Shown here in pieces: positions 1 through 12,610 of a stretch of 64,000 nt of DNA (positions within the stretch are counted from its first letter, which is position 1; every line of letters begins with the position of its first letter). The DNA comes from Vitis vinifera. Lineage: Eukaryota > Streptophyta > Magnoliopsida > Vitales > Vitaceae. Under the pieces are notes generated by a model. It was not told where the DNA came from and searched no databases. It was given only the letters and a program-made list of their open reading frames with translations. Position numbers and translations under genes: made by a program. The stretch lies in assembly GCF_030704535.1 (NCBI RefSeq), contig NC_081807.1:5063001-5127000 (forward strand). The letters are read 5' to 3'.

Positions 1-2575
1 TCCCAATAGAATCTTAATACTCATTTTTGATACCAAGTAGATATGGTTTGGAACCTATGGATGCTAATGAAAGTGGGATTCTTTGCATGAGAAGCAACTT
101 AGGGTAGGATCCTCATCATAGATTAACTGAAAAAGATGGGTTGGACCTAGGTGAATAGATGTGTATTGTGTAAAGATAAGGAAGAATCAACAGATGGGGT
201 GGCTTTTGATACTCTTGATAGGCATGAAGCAAAAAAATTGGAGAAATTGGAAGAGATTTTTAATGCTTTTTTGGAGTTGACTGGGGACACAACCCCAAGT
301 CTAGATGAGTTCTCAATGGCATTTCAACAATTTTGTTAGGATTTTCTAAAAAGAACAAAGGTAATGGGGTTTTTTCAAAGAGTTTTTTAATGAAGCAAGT
401 TTAAGAAAAGTCTCAATGCTACTTTCTTGGTGTTAATCCCTAAGAAAGGGGACGTAAAGGGTTTGAAGGACTTTAGGCCTATTAGCTTGGTGGGAAGTTT
501 ATATAAAAGTCTTGCTAAAGTGTTGGCAAGGAGATTAAATATGGTGGTGGGAAAAGTGGTTTCCAAGTTTCAAAATGTTTTTTAGAGGGAAGACAAATTC
601 TTGATGCGGTGCTAATAGTTGATGAGGCAGTAGAGTCTATGTTGAAAAGTTGGGGATGTTGTGTTTTGTGCAAACTATATATGGAGAAGGCTTATGACCA
701 TATCAATTGAAACTTCTTACAATTAATTTTTGAAAAGATGAAGTTTGGGCAGAAATGGATAAAAATGGATTAAATGGTACATTTTGATTGCAAAATTTTT
801 AGTTATTGTTAATGGCACCCTTTATGGATTTTTTTAAAGCTCTAGGGGATTAAAATAGGGGGGATCCTCTTTCCCCCCTACTTATTTGTCATAGTAATGA
901 AGGTCCATAGTTTTTTTCTAAAGAGGGCAAAGAAAGGAGGCTACTTGTCAGGTTTTAGAGTGAGAGGAGGTATCTCATTTGTTGTTTGTAGATGACACCC
1001 TTGTATTTTATAAGACTAATCAAGATCAAATGGTTCATTTATGTTGGTTGCTCATGTGATTTGAAGTCATATTGGGTTTGAAAATTAACCTAGAAAAGAG
1101 CAAGTTGATTGTAATTGGAAGGGTGGACAATGCAGAGTTGGCTATGAATTAGGGTGGAGGATAGGAGATCTTCCATATTTTTACTTTGGGCTTCCATTGG
1201 AAGCTTCTTTTAAATAGGTGGTCACCCAGGATAGAGTGGTAGAGCGATTTTGCAAAAAACTATTAGTATGGAAAAGACAATATATTTCTAAAGAGGAGAA
1301 GGCTTGTTTTGATATGGAGCACATTCTCTAGCTTACCCATCTATTTTATGCCATTGTTTCCTCTGTAATATTAGTTAGAATTTGGTTTGAGAAGACTTAA
1401 AGAGACTTCCTTTTGGGAGGAGGGGCTTTAGAGAAAAGATTTCATTTAGAAAAGTGGTTAACTATTTTCACAAAGAAAAGAAAGGTGGGTTTAGGCATTC
1501 AAAGTCATCCTTTGCTTAATAAGACTTTCTTGGACAAGTGGAGTTGGCGTTATACACCAAAAAGGGGAGCCTTATGGAGAGGAAAAAGAAAGGGGGATTG
1601 GTCTTGTGTTGCAAGAGCTGGGTATGGTGTTGGGTTATGAAAAGTTGTCAGGAAGGATTGTGATATCCTTTATGGTAAAATTTCATTTTATGTATTTTTT
1701 TCCCATCATTATACACTTTAGCCTTATCAAAAGAGGCTTGGGTGGGACCTGATAGGGGAGAAGGGACAGTGGAACACATGTTTTTCTAGAAATCTAAATG
1801 TTTCGGAGCTGGATAATATGGAGCAACTCTTCTCTAAACTGCTAGGTTAGGCTGAAAAGAGAGGAGGTGGGTTGGGCAATGTGGATGGGATTGAGGAATG
1901 ATTGCTTCTTCATGAAGTCTCTTGATGCTGCTTGAGTGTGGGAATTCAATTACTTTTCTGATGAGGGTCATTTGGAACCCATGGGTTCCATCTAAAGTAA
2001 GCTTCTCTGCATGGGAAGCTTGTTAGGGGAAGGTTTTCTCTAGATCAACTTCAAAAAAGAGGGTGGACTCTAGTTAATAGATGTTTTCTTTGTAAAGTCG
2101 AAAATGAATCAATTGATCACATTTTATTGCATTGTGCCAGTTCTTTGACAGTTGCTCTTCTTTTCGCTTGATGTTTCTTGGGTTTTCTCTGCCATAGTTA
2201 AAGAGACTTTTAGGTTGACATGACTCCCTTGTAGGAAAAAGATGAAGGAAGGTTTAGAGAGCTACCTTGTTATGCACTTTTGGACAGTTGGAAAGAGAGG
2301 AATCGAACGTCATTTGAAAACAAGGAGTAGTTGGTTCACATTCTTAACAGTATTTTCCTTAGTACCTTTTTTTGCCAGATAAAGTTGTATATAGATGAAG
2401 GCTCAAAGTCTTTAATAAATTTTGTTTATTGGTTAGGCTTTTGCGGAGGAGGAGGAGGGGGGTGGGGGGTGTTTTGTTTATCATTTAGCACTCTTTGTAT
2501 ACGTCTTGTGTACTTTGGTCCATTATTTTTTTGCGCTTGCTAATACAATATATTAATCTTATCACCTATCAAAAG
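1..2575 (+). mobile_element. Degenerate LINE (non-LTR retrotransposon) remnants
   Basis: Conceptual translation of the + strand, with many stops and frameshifts, shows a plant LINE reverse transcriptase. Recognisable blocks are [19 protein letters not shown] at about 430-490, the PLLF and F-V-DD type blocks at about 870-1010, and a C-terminal zinc-binding zf-RVT block at about 2030-2140 (NRCFLCKVENESIDHILLHC). The end near 2570 has a typical CCTATCAAAA tail. Bases 60-200 carry a second zf-RVT block (NRCVLCKDKEESTD) joined directly to reverse-transcriptase sequence. That order is wrong for one element, so at least two copies are fused here. No intact ORF remains and the element is certainly inactive. 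If the kinase exon at 6112 is exon 2, this lies in its first intron. Confidence 0.85.
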
Positions 2576-3040
2576 AAGAATCAATAGGCCACCTTTTGCT
2601 TCATTGTACCAAAACAAGAATCTAGTGGGGGTGGCTATTTTTCTCTTTGGTCATGTGAGATTGGGTGATGCCAACTCCAGTTAAAGGGTCCCTTTTAAGT
2701 TGGCAAGGATCCTTTATGGGGTAGAAAAGAAAGAAAGCATGGAAAGTCATTATCTTGTGTGTTTTTTTGGACTGTTTGGAAGGAGAAATAGTAGGTCTTT
2801 TAAAGACATGGAACAAACAGATCAAATGCTAAAACATTCTTTTTTATGATTTCTTTTGAAGTGGGTAAGATTGGGCTTAAATGACGCAACAGCTGATTGG
2901 TTGGGTGTTGTGTAAGGGGAGTAAAGGGGAGGAGTTATTGCTTTTGTTATATTGCTTCTCTCTTTGTGCTTTTGCCTTTTGGTGCCCTTTTTTGGTTGGT
3001 GCTGTTAATACATTTTTTGCTTGCTTATCAAGAAAAAAAA
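2576..3040 (+). mobile_element. LINE 3'-end fragment (second subfamily)
   Basis: A second 3' LINE fragment follows the first. The decayed translation contains a zf-RVT remnant (HLLLHCTKTRIL) and the downstream LLSWQGSF and KRKKAWK blocks typical of plant LINE C-termini. It ends with TGCTTATCAAG and a poly(A) run at about 3030-3040. Several stops interrupt the frame. The sequence differs from the copy upstream, so it belongs to another subfamily or insertion. Confidence 0.7.
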
Positions 3041-3079
3041 AATGCTAAAATACTATAACGTTGTGCTGATGGGATTCTT

Positions 3080-3200
3080 AGAACTCCAATGCACACACAA
3101 CACACACATGCTCATACGTATTCATGTGTATATATGTGCACATATGTCTGTGTATATATGTGCGTGTGTGTGTATTTATTTATGTGTGTGTATCTATATT
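3080..3200. repeat. TG/CA-rich simple repeat
   Basis: Alternating purine-pyrimidine stretch with CACACA, TGTATATATG and TGTGTGTG runs. Short ORFs across it are low-complexity artefacts. Confidence 0.7.
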
Positions 3201-3959
3201 TGGAATGACCCAAGTCAAAACCTTGTTTAAAACCTTGTGTTCTATTTTTTTTGTTGCATTTAAAAGATTAGCTCCAAGAAATATACTAATGCTATCAAGG
3301 ACATCGTGTGATGGAGCAATCACTAGTGGAATGCTCATTAATATTGACACAGAAGGGTTTCTTCTTATTGTAGTCTTAAATTGGAATTATTCTTGTTTGT
3401 GCATTTATTTATTGATTGTAAAAAAACATGAAATGCAATTTTTTTGTAAGATTATCCATTAGTACCATAGCTTTAAGGAGGATGTTGCCTCCACAATTGC
3501 AAATGGGAGAGTTTAATGAGAGGTTCCATCAAGGGAGGCCAATCAAACTTAAATGGGTTGATCTTTTGTCGGAGGAAAAAAAGTAGTTATGCTTTATGAA
3601 GCAATTTTTAGTAATTGAGAAGTGGCATGTTATTGGGATGCTGGTATGTGGCTTTATTTATTTCATCAGCTGGTTTTATGTGGATAGCTTCTAGAGACAT
3701 TCTAGAGGAAATGTTTATGTCTTTTCAAAGTTGTGGGAGGGGACCTAGCGACTTATTTGCTATTTCTGTGGAATTATGCTTTGTTAGTTGACCTGTCAGT
3801 TTATTTTCTTGAGATATCTACCTGTATGAAGACAGTAGGATCTTTACGATCATTGTAGAGTTTACAAGTTCTCTTGTCAGCATTATCTCACTGGGTTGGA
3901 GGATGATTACTTATGTCATTAGATCAAAGATATTATTGGTGCTTAGTGGGGGTTCCTCC

Positions 3960-4510
3960 ACCTGTAGTGCTCCTCAAGATCAAATTTGATGGGTGCTAAT
4001 CAGGTAATCTAGGTGAAATGAATATTGGAGGTTTACTTATGGATGATAGGGGATCCTTGTCTGGGTTTCCACTTTAGCCTAGTGCTACTGATTTGGCCAT
4101 AGATGATAACTTAGTCTTATTGGAACTTGGAAGGCCAGAAAGAGGCTGCAATAGTGGGAGTTTACAACCTCATTCTGGATGAGGGCTTGATTATCATCTT
4201 CCCCCTACTTCTTGGATTAAGAGAGCACTTGGAGGTGCAATTGCTGGATGCAGTGAATCATTGGTTTGTTCAAGGGCAGGATTGTTTCTTTGTGTGGATG
4301 TCCAGGTTGGTCAACCAAGAAACTGATTGGTTGGCTAAGGGGGGAACCTCTTTCATGGGGTATCTTGGACACTTACTTCCCATTAACTCCTTGGGTTTGC
4401 TTTGTATTTGGTGTGTGGAGTTTGGGGGGCCTTGTTGTTGGTTTCTCATTTTTTCTATGTTTAAAGTAACTCTTTTTCTTCATCCTATTTCCTTTTTATT
4501 GTGATATAAT
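3960..4510 (+). mobile_element. Decayed LINE RNase H domain
   Basis: Translation in shifting frames gives KIKFDGC, then a degenerate NIGGLLMDDRGSL block, LELG, and a final NQETDWLAKGG. These match the order of a plant RVT_3-type RNase H domain, as found at the C-terminus of many plant LINEs. Frameshifts and stops show it is dead. The stretch 3240-3960 just upstream has no block I can recognise and may be older LINE debris. Confidence 0.55.
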
Positions 4511-4592
4511 TTATTTTTTTCCTATAAAAAAGAGAGAACAAACTGGTCTATAATCTCAACTTATTTGAGGACATTGAGATGAAGAAGAGTTA

Positions 4593-4610
4593 ATACTGGG
4601 AAACATAAAT
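4593..4610. repeat. Left 18-bp target-site duplication of LINE
   Basis: ATACTGGGAAACATAAAT, repeated exactly at 5001-5018 on the other side of the truncated LINE. Confidence 0.9.
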
Positions 4611-5000
4611 GTTCATCAATTACAAAGGATTTGGCAAGTCCAAGAGAGGGGTAATTCTATGGCAAAACGCGAGTATAGCGTTAATATGGGTTGTGTGGCG
4701 GGAAAGAAACGCTAGGATATTTGAGGACAAGGCTAGGAATGCAGGGAATCTTTGGGATTCCATTCATTTCCTTGCGTCCTTTTGGGCGTTTTGTTCAGCG
4801 GGTTTTAAGGGCACCCCCCTTAACGTACTACAACTCGATTGGCTATCAGTGTGTTGTTCAAATAGTTCCAATGGGACGGTCTAGTGTTTTGTTATTTTTT
4901 CATGTTGTTTAGTTTTCTTTTGGAGGGAGGATTTCTCATCCTCCTTTTGTACTTCTTTTCTATCAATATATTCTTGTGTGGTTTCCTATCAAAAAAAAAA
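4611..5000 (+). mobile_element. 5'-truncated LINE insertion with target-site duplication
   Basis: A compact LINE 3' end. It begins inside the C-terminal coding part (IWVVWRERNARIFEDKARN at about 4685-4740), continues through the 3' UTR, and ends with CCTATC plus a run of about ten A at 4991-5000. It is bounded by an 18-bp direct repeat, ATACTGGGAAACATAAAT, at 4593-4610 and 5001-5018. A 5'-truncated copy with a poly(A) tail and a long target duplication is the signature of target-primed reverse transcription. Confidence 0.9.
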
Positions 5001-5018
5001 ATACTGGGAAACATAAAT
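5001..5018. repeat. Right 18-bp target-site duplication of LINE
   Basis: Exact copy of 4593-4610, directly after the poly(A) tail of the LINE at 4611-5000. Confidence 0.9.
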
Positions 5019-6111
5019 TTGAACACAAGGTGTGAAAACATGGACTTGATGTAAATCACCAGTGCCACTGCTGTGTCCAATCAAAGAAGCATAAGTTGAA
5101 GAGAGAAAAACAAAGGGAAAAAAAATCAAATACAAGAAAAAGGAAAAATTGTATCTTTATACCTTTTAGGTCATTGAACTCTTCTGTAAGTGAAACAAGT
5201 CGCTGAAAGATGGTTGGATGGATGTTGCCCTTGGACTTAGCTTTCAAGAACAGCTGTTTACTTATGATAAGAGATTTGTAAATAGGCCCTTTCATTTCTT
5301 GCATTTTGAATGAAGCAAGTATTTGCTATAACTTGAAATCCATTGCTTGCATTTTGTACTAAAATGCACATGATATGGAGTTTTAACAAATCAGTCATTT
5401 ATTTGACAATGCCTTTTCAGACAAATATCTTTACCTTGCTTTGGGACACACTGAAAAAAAAAAAGAAGCTGTCTCTTGGAATCCACAAATTTTGTGATTG
5501 AACAAATTTGCCATCTGGATACCACACCCACTCCTGCACCTGACACTTATCCCTGAGTCCAGATCGCATAGAACATATCTTCATTTAGGAAGTTTTGGTA
5601 GGGGCTCATTAATATGAAATTTGGTTGTGATGGTTGGAATGGTTGTTTAAATTTAAAGAATTCCAAGCATTCATGAGGAGGCTGACATGGAACTAGTCAG
5701 TAGTTAGATATTATGACTTGATTCTGTTAAATGTAAGAGAAAGGCTGAAAAGGATATTTGCAGTGTTGTTGGAATATTATACTCTACATTAAGAGTTGAT
5801 TGACTGATTTTTGTAGAAATTAGTTCTATAAAGTTGAAGGATTATAGTCATAGTTGGAATCTGGAAATTCAATCATGAGAATGCATGTCACCTCTGTAGG
5901 ATGTGATATATTATTAATAGGAGAATTTTATTTTGAAAATTATTTGGGCTAACAATTGCTCTTTGGTCTGAAACCAATGGTTTTCTATATACTAATTTCT
6001 ATAATTCATGGATATATGATTATATTGAATAGTTAAAAGGTTCTTCTTTCTCCTTTTGAGATTGCTATCCTTACACTTATTATCTCATAGTAATATATTC
6101 TTTGTTCCCAG
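5019..6111. other. Non-coding stretch before kinase exon
   Basis: AT-rich sequence between the truncated LINE and the first visible kinase exon. The acceptor at 6110-6111 closes it. I see no kinase glycine-rich loop or VAIK-type sequence here on the + strand, so the missing first exon is not in this interval. A minus-strand open frame at 5056-5304 has no recognisable family. Confidence 0.6.
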
Positions 6112-9100
6112 ATGACAACAGCCATTGCAATCGAGGATGTGAGAAGGGAGGTGAAAATATTGCGAGCCTTGACAGGACATAAGAATCTAGTACAATTCTA
6201 TGATGCATTTGAAGACCATGATAACGTCTATATAGTAATGGAGTAAGCTCGGGGACACAGTGCTATTTAAGATCATAGTTAATTAGAGTGAATTGCATAT
6301 TTTCTGTTCGATGTAAAATAATATATGCTATATAGCTATTAGCAATTTTCTTGTTTTGGTCTAATGACATTGTTCCTTGGTTAAGGCATATACTCATGGA
6401 GTTTCTGTTAGTCTGTTTTTAATGTAAAATCATTAAGAGGATTGTTTGCTTCTTACTTATAATATATTTCATTGTATGGAAGTTGATCAGTTATTATGCA
6501 TATTTCAGGTTATGCGAAGGAGGCGAGCTCCTGGATAGAATACTTTCAAGGTGATTCTTTTTGTGGTAGCTATATGGACGATCTTAACATTGTTCTTTGA
6601 GGCTCTTGAGGTGCATTATTGTAGCCCCTAACTAGATATTTTATTGCCTTTTAGGGGTGGGAAATACTCAGAAGATGATGCGAGGGCTGTCATGGTGCAG
6701 ATATTGAATGTTGTTTCATTTTTCCATCTCCAGGGTGTGGTACACAGAGATCTTAAACCAGAGGTGGAACATATTCCCTTATTTTTCTTTCCCTATTCAG
6801 ATCATATTAGTACCTGCTGGGAAGTTATATTTGTTAAGAATTAATGTAGGGAATGCAATATGATTAGAGTTCTACCTATTTAGAGTTACTTGAATTGGAA
6901 TCATTAACTGTACTCGATCATCCAAATTCCAAAGTGATGAGACTTGTTCATCACCGTTTGTTTCTATTTCCTTTCTATTTGAATGGTTGATGTCATGTTA
7001 AACTTCCCCGAGTGGCATCAATTTCCTTGTCTACAGTTGTTTGGTATCTGGTAGGTTATCATGACTGCGTGGTTAATATATGGCAGTAATCTATCAATGG
7101 CTCAGTCATCTCTCTTCTAACTGATTGGTTATAACTGGGGTATCGAAGGGAGGATTTGAGATTGTGGACTGTAGTGTAGGATAAAAAGTGACCAGATGAC
7201 TAATTGAATTGACAAGAAAGAATTGGTAAGGAAATTGAACCACATGTTGGACTCATTTAGTTTGATCACTGTGACAGATGTTCCTGACAGTTTCATTGGG
7301 ACTGAGCCACTCAGGAAACATCTTCAGTTTAGCTAAATTTATTTAAACTCCGGAAGTTGAGAAGTTTTGTTTTGTTTTTTTGTTTTTTTGTTTTTATCAG
7401 AAACAAACATATTTATTGATATGAATTTAAAAATAAAAATAAAGAATGAGGAATCCTCCCCAAACCCAAAATACTTAGCTTATAAAAATAGGAGGTTTGG
7501 ATTTGCACTCATAGAATGTGGGAACACATCATGAAAGTCTAAAGTTGCTGTTTTCTGAATAGCTGGTTCTTTCAGGTGTCTGAATAAATAGAAAAGGAAC
7601 CTGTTGCACACAATTTAAAGCAAAATTTATATATATATTTACTCATTCTCTATGTGTATATATTCACTCATTCTCTGGCTTCTCACATATGCATTAATTT
7701 CTTGTTCTATTTGCTCTTGCAATTCTGTTTCAGCAATTTCATTTTAGCTATCCTTGTGTTAACATGAGCTGCCCCTTGACAGCCTGTCTTTTTAAAAATT
7801 TCCCTTTATCTTGATATGTGCTGTATGATCATGCATTACTTTGGAAGCACTTCTCCACCTCATGTCTTTGCAAATCCCTTACTAGTTCCTCAAGCATAGG
7901 ATGACCTTGGGTATCTGGCCATTTGTTTTCACTTTGCACTCCTAGTTTTACTAAGGTTACTGTCTATCTATTCTATCATTGCCATGCTGATCTTAAAATC
8001 TTTAGATTCTACTGTATCCTTCTTGAATTCTAATTTAGAATTAACCCTGACTCTTGTTACATCAACTGTTTTGCATTTTTGATAGGTTAAATTCCTTGAC
8101 ATTAATGTGCAATGAATGTCTATTATCGTAGCAATATGTAGCCACATTGAGGTTCAAATTTCTATCCTTGAGATTATTGTATTAGACGCATATGGAACAT
8201 GTCAAATACTGGTGCAGTGCACTGACTCACGTCTCTATCCTTGTTATGTAGATCTAAGGTATAATACATAAATGAATTTCAACCGTTGCTGGAACCAAAT
8301 TTCCTGTTTGAGTGCTCTGCTCTGACTTGTCCTTTTTTTATTTTTTTATTTTTTTTTAATGTGTCACATATTTGGTTACTTAAAATTGTAGGATTTTCAT
8401 GGTTTGGAAATCTGCATAAAACTGCAATTATCCAAAAATAAAGAAAAACGCATGGATTGTGTATACTACTGTCTATTATATAATCATGTCTACTTTTTTA
8501 TTTGAATTTGTATTGTATTATGGTCTCAAAATATCTCTCACCTCAAATGATATTGTCCAATAGCATAATTTGAAAATAATTTATCTTTACCTAGTACATA
8601 ATGGATAATTGGGTTTGGCTAAGACATTGCTATTTCTTTATATTTCTTTTTTCTTTGTTATCTAATGCAATCATTTTCTGGACCAGAATTTTTTGTTTAC
8701 TTCTAAGGATGAGAACTCTGAGTTGAAAGCTATTGACTTTGGCTTATCAGATTTTGTCAAACCAGGTTTGTCCTTCCATCCTGAATAATATGACTATAGC
8801 AATTTCTTTTCTCTTTGTCTTGGGAGTGTAGATCAGGGTTTTAATGCTTTGTCAATTTGCAGATGAAAGGCTTAATGACATAGTGGGAAGTGCATACTAC
8901 GTGTCCCCTGAAGTTTTGCATAGATCTTACAGTACAGAGGCTGATGTATGGAGTATAGGCGTGATAGCATATATTCTTTTGTGTGGTAGTCGTCCATTTT
9001 GGGCCCGAACTGAGTCGGGAATCTTTAGGGCAGTGTTAAAAGCTGATCCAAGTTTTGATGAAGTACCATGGCCTTCCTTATCTTCAGAGGCAAAGGACTT

Positions 9101-12100
9101 TGTCAAGTGCCTACTAAATAAAGACCCTCGGAAACGAATCACTGCTGCTCAGGCTCTAAGTGAGTGCTAAATTTTCTCTCAAAAATGTTAGCTTCTAATA
9201 TCATCTTCCCGAGTATCTAGCAGTAGCTCTTTTTGTGCAGGTCATCCTTGGATTCGAGGTTACAATGGTGTGAAAGTCCCTCTTGATATTCTAATATTCA
9301 AACTCATGAAAGCCTATATGCGGTCATCATCTTTGCGTAAGGCTGCTTTAAGGGTGTGTACAGATTATATTGACAAAGGCAAATATTCTTATGTTCCTTA
9401 ACTATGCAAGTGTTAGTATGAAGTGCTTAATCCTTTATGCATTAGCTATGCTGTTTTTATTGACTTTATTTGTAATTATGAAAATATGAGAAGTGAAATT
9501 CCACAGAGTTTCATAATCAACAAAATGTCCACTTAGTCAATTGTTTCACTTCACTTTTACATAAGATACTCAACTTTGTGTTTCGAGTTGAAATAGGTGT
9601 GACACTCATGGAATCAGGGGCTAAGTCATATGTTTCTTTATTGGGTACTTCTCCATTTTGAAGAATCATATGTATAGTATTAGAAAAGTTTTCTCTCTCT
9701 CTCTCTCTCCCCATTTTCTCTTTGTAGAAGAGACATTGGCTCAAACCCTGCTGTTTGATGGTCCTTTTTTTTTAATCTTTTTTCTAAAGTGGCTCCTGCC
9801 CTTGGGCTCAGACATGTTTGTTTTAGTTCAATTTGTTGACATTTTGCACCATAACCATGTGATGCGTGTTCTATCCTTGCTTACCCACTAAAAGAAAAGA
9901 AGGGAATATGATTGTGGAGTGTTATAGAGGAATGTGAGAAATAAATAAACTCTTTTTAGAAGCTCTCCTTGATCTAGTAAATTTTGTTTACAGAACAATA
10001 TTTCTCCATGCTTGTGTCAGTAGAAACATCAAAGAAATTGGTGTGCCCTCCCGAAAATGATTGGGTGTAATCTACCAGGAGAGATGGCTTCGTAGATGGA
10101 ATAGTAGAATATTCTTTTGGGTAAAGAAAGAATATGGAGCATCAACCTTGTTTGGTTTTTCTTCTTCAGGCTGCAACTTTATCTAGAGAAAGAAAAATTC
10201 TAATGGAATGGATAACTGGTTTCCTAGTGTATCTCAGAAATTTAGCTCTTCTTTTTAATCTTCAAGTCTCCATCTGAGGATATATAAATGGGCATTTTCT
10301 AAATGATATGATACTACATTACCACTTCATCACACTTTCATCAATTCATCAATCCAGTTTGGGGCTTCTGGTTTTTGTTCTTGGGTGTTGAGATTGAGAG
10401 ATATCAACAGGTACCAAAATAAACTGGATGCATTGTTTGGTGGAAGTTTAAACTTCACTTCAGGGTTAGAAATTGTGCCTACCATTTGTAAAGCATGTCT
10501 GAGTTGAGTTTGTGTTCTTTCTTAAGCTAGCTAAGTTAGTGTTATTGTTTTATGTAAGTTTAACTTCTGAGACCATTGCCTTAGCTGAGGAATAATATTT
10601 TCTTATATTTGAAGTTTCAAACTTTTGTTACTTCATTCTAACATACCTTTTACTGTTTCATTCATGTGTCTCTTTGGCAGGCATTGTCGAAGACGCTGAC
10701 TGTGGATGAACTCCTTTATTTGAAAGAACAGTTTGCACACTTGGAGCCAAACAAAAATGGGACCATTACCTTAGAGAATATTAGGACGGTTGGTTTTTTT
10801 CTTTTATCTTTTCAAAGTAGCTGGATTGGATAGTGGAAGTTGTCTCTTATCCATGTTATTCTAAGCAGGCCCTGATGAAAAATGCAACAGATGCAATGAA
10901 GGAGTCTCGCATCCCTGATTTTCTTGCGTCGGTAATAGCTCAACTACTGTTCATGTCTGTGACTGTTTCTTTATTTTATTTATTATAGCTTAGTAGGATC
11001 TCCATTCTATGACAGCTAAATGCACTTCAATATAGAAGGATGGATTTCGAAGAATTCTGTGCAGCTGCATTAAGTGTCCATCAGCTGGAGGCACTCGATC
11101 GTTGGGAACAACATGCACGTTGTGCATATGAACTCTTTGACAAGGATGGAAATAGGGCTATTATGATTGAGGAACTTGCTTCGGTATGTTTGAAAATTTT
11201 CAAATTTGAAGAAAGTTGATGGCCTGTGTCACTGAAAGTTGTATTGTGTTCTCTAAAATTACATCAAAGCCTCAACTAACATAGATTGATTAGGTTATTG
11301 ATAGAATGCAGGACTTCTGTAGTTTATGCTGTTATCATATTTGACCACATGATGGCTGGGTTATGCGTTAACTAGTTCACAGGTTGACTCAATATGGACA
11401 AATATATAGTCCTATTGACATGTATTGAAATTTGATGAAATTTCACTAACTTGGACATTTCCAGTGAGAGATAAAAAAATATCATATAGGATCTAGAATC
11501 ATGGAATTTTATGATCTGCATCAGGAGTTCAAAATCATTGTGCTGCACTACCTTTGGTGCTAGCCTGCTAGGATACTAATGTCCCATAATGCTGGATGAA
11601 GTGAAGAGATGAGAGTATCATTCCATGGCACATGGTATGTATGGACTGTGGTTAATGTCCGGCTTGGGTTGTTACTGTAGGATTGGAGCCACCTTTTCAG
11701 TGCTCTCTCTCTCTCTCTATGTGACTATCTCCAAATGCACTCATGCATTGGGCATGTGACTATCTACAATCACAGAAGCTGGTTGTCATTCACTTAGAAA
11801 AACAAGAATGTGTCAGTCTTTTAAGTACTTATTTTTTTTAACAGAGCTTTGAATAACCAACATCCTTGCCAATCTCGAGTTCATGTTTTAGGGAGACTGT
11901 AAGTTTGGATATACTGGACATCTTTGTTTTGGCTAGTTCTGAGACAGAGGCTTGTGGTTTTATTTTCTTCTCTCGCCTTGCCCTCCTGGCCTATTTTTGA
12001 TGCGTGTATGTATTGTTAATGAAATGGAATTGCAAAATTGGAAAGCCATGCCTTTGACTCCATTTCATCCTCCTTTCTTTCCCTGGGTTTTTATTTGCTT

Positions 12101-12610
12101 TTTAAAACTCTGAAATCAAATCCTGTGGGCTGCAACTTATATTACACATGGTAGGAAATTTAATAAGAACCAGAGCTGGTTGTATATGGTCCTAAGAAGT
12201 GATCTGCTTGGATGATTCTAATGAGTTTGACGACAGCTCATCAACATTCAATAATAGACTGAACTTACTGATTTGCTTCTTTTTTTTTTTGTCGTCCTCT
12301 TTGGCTCACATAAAATTGTGAAGTTCATAACTGTGTTTGCTGTGTATGCACCAAAATCTTCCTTCTCCTGTTGGATGCTGTGGTACTAAGTGATTGTTAG
12401 AGATTTGAATTTTGTAGATTGCTGAAACTAATGGGATTGAATTTAAATTTCTTTTAAATATGATTTCAGGAACTTGGCCTTGGCCCTTCTGTTCCAGTTC
12501 ATGCTGTTCTACATGACTGGATAAGGCACACAGATGGGAAACTAAGCTTCCTTGGATTTGTCAAATTGTTGCATGGTGTCTCCAGCAGAGCTCTTGCAAA
12601 GGCACAGTAA
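6112..12610 (+). CDS. CDPK-related protein kinase (CRK), 5'-partial in window
   Basis: Serine/threonine kinase of the plant CDPK-related (CRK) family. Ten exons fit GT-AG rules and one frame: 6112-6242, 6509-6550, 6655-6763, 8687-8765, 8863-9159, 9241-9353, 10681-10788, 10869-10931, 11016-11183 and 12470-12610. They give 416 residues. Visible motifs are the helix-C region (RREVKIL), catalytic loop HRDLKPE (88-94), DFG (111-113), and SPE in place of the usual APE (135-137). The C-terminal half is a degenerate calmodulin-like region; one loop, Asp356 to Glu367 ([12 protein letters not shown]), keeps most calcium-ligand positions. From memory of the family, full CRKs are about 570-600 residues. 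The acylated N-terminus, glycine-rich loop and ATP-binding lysine are absent here, so a first exon is expected upstream. Introns are TE-rich; the longest visible one is 6764-8686. Confidence 0.93.
7365..7510 (-). mobile_element. LINE 3'-end fragment in kinase intron
   Basis: A T-rich run followed by TTTTTATCAGAAAC, TTTATTGATA and GAGGAATCCTCCCC matches, in reverse complement, the 3' UTR and poly(A) junction of the LINE at 4611-5000 (GGAGGATTTCTCATCCTCC, then TATCAATA, then GTTTCCTATC and A-run). It is a short, diverged 3' piece in opposite orientation, inside intron 6764-8686. Confidence 0.5.

Noticed and set aside
4127-4504. 125-codon ORF
   Set aside because: Out-of-frame reading through a decayed LINE RNase H region; conserved residues lie in several frames.
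5056-5304. Minus-strand ORF of 82 codons
   Set aside because: No recognisable family, no splice context; ends in a Phe-rich low-complexity stretch.
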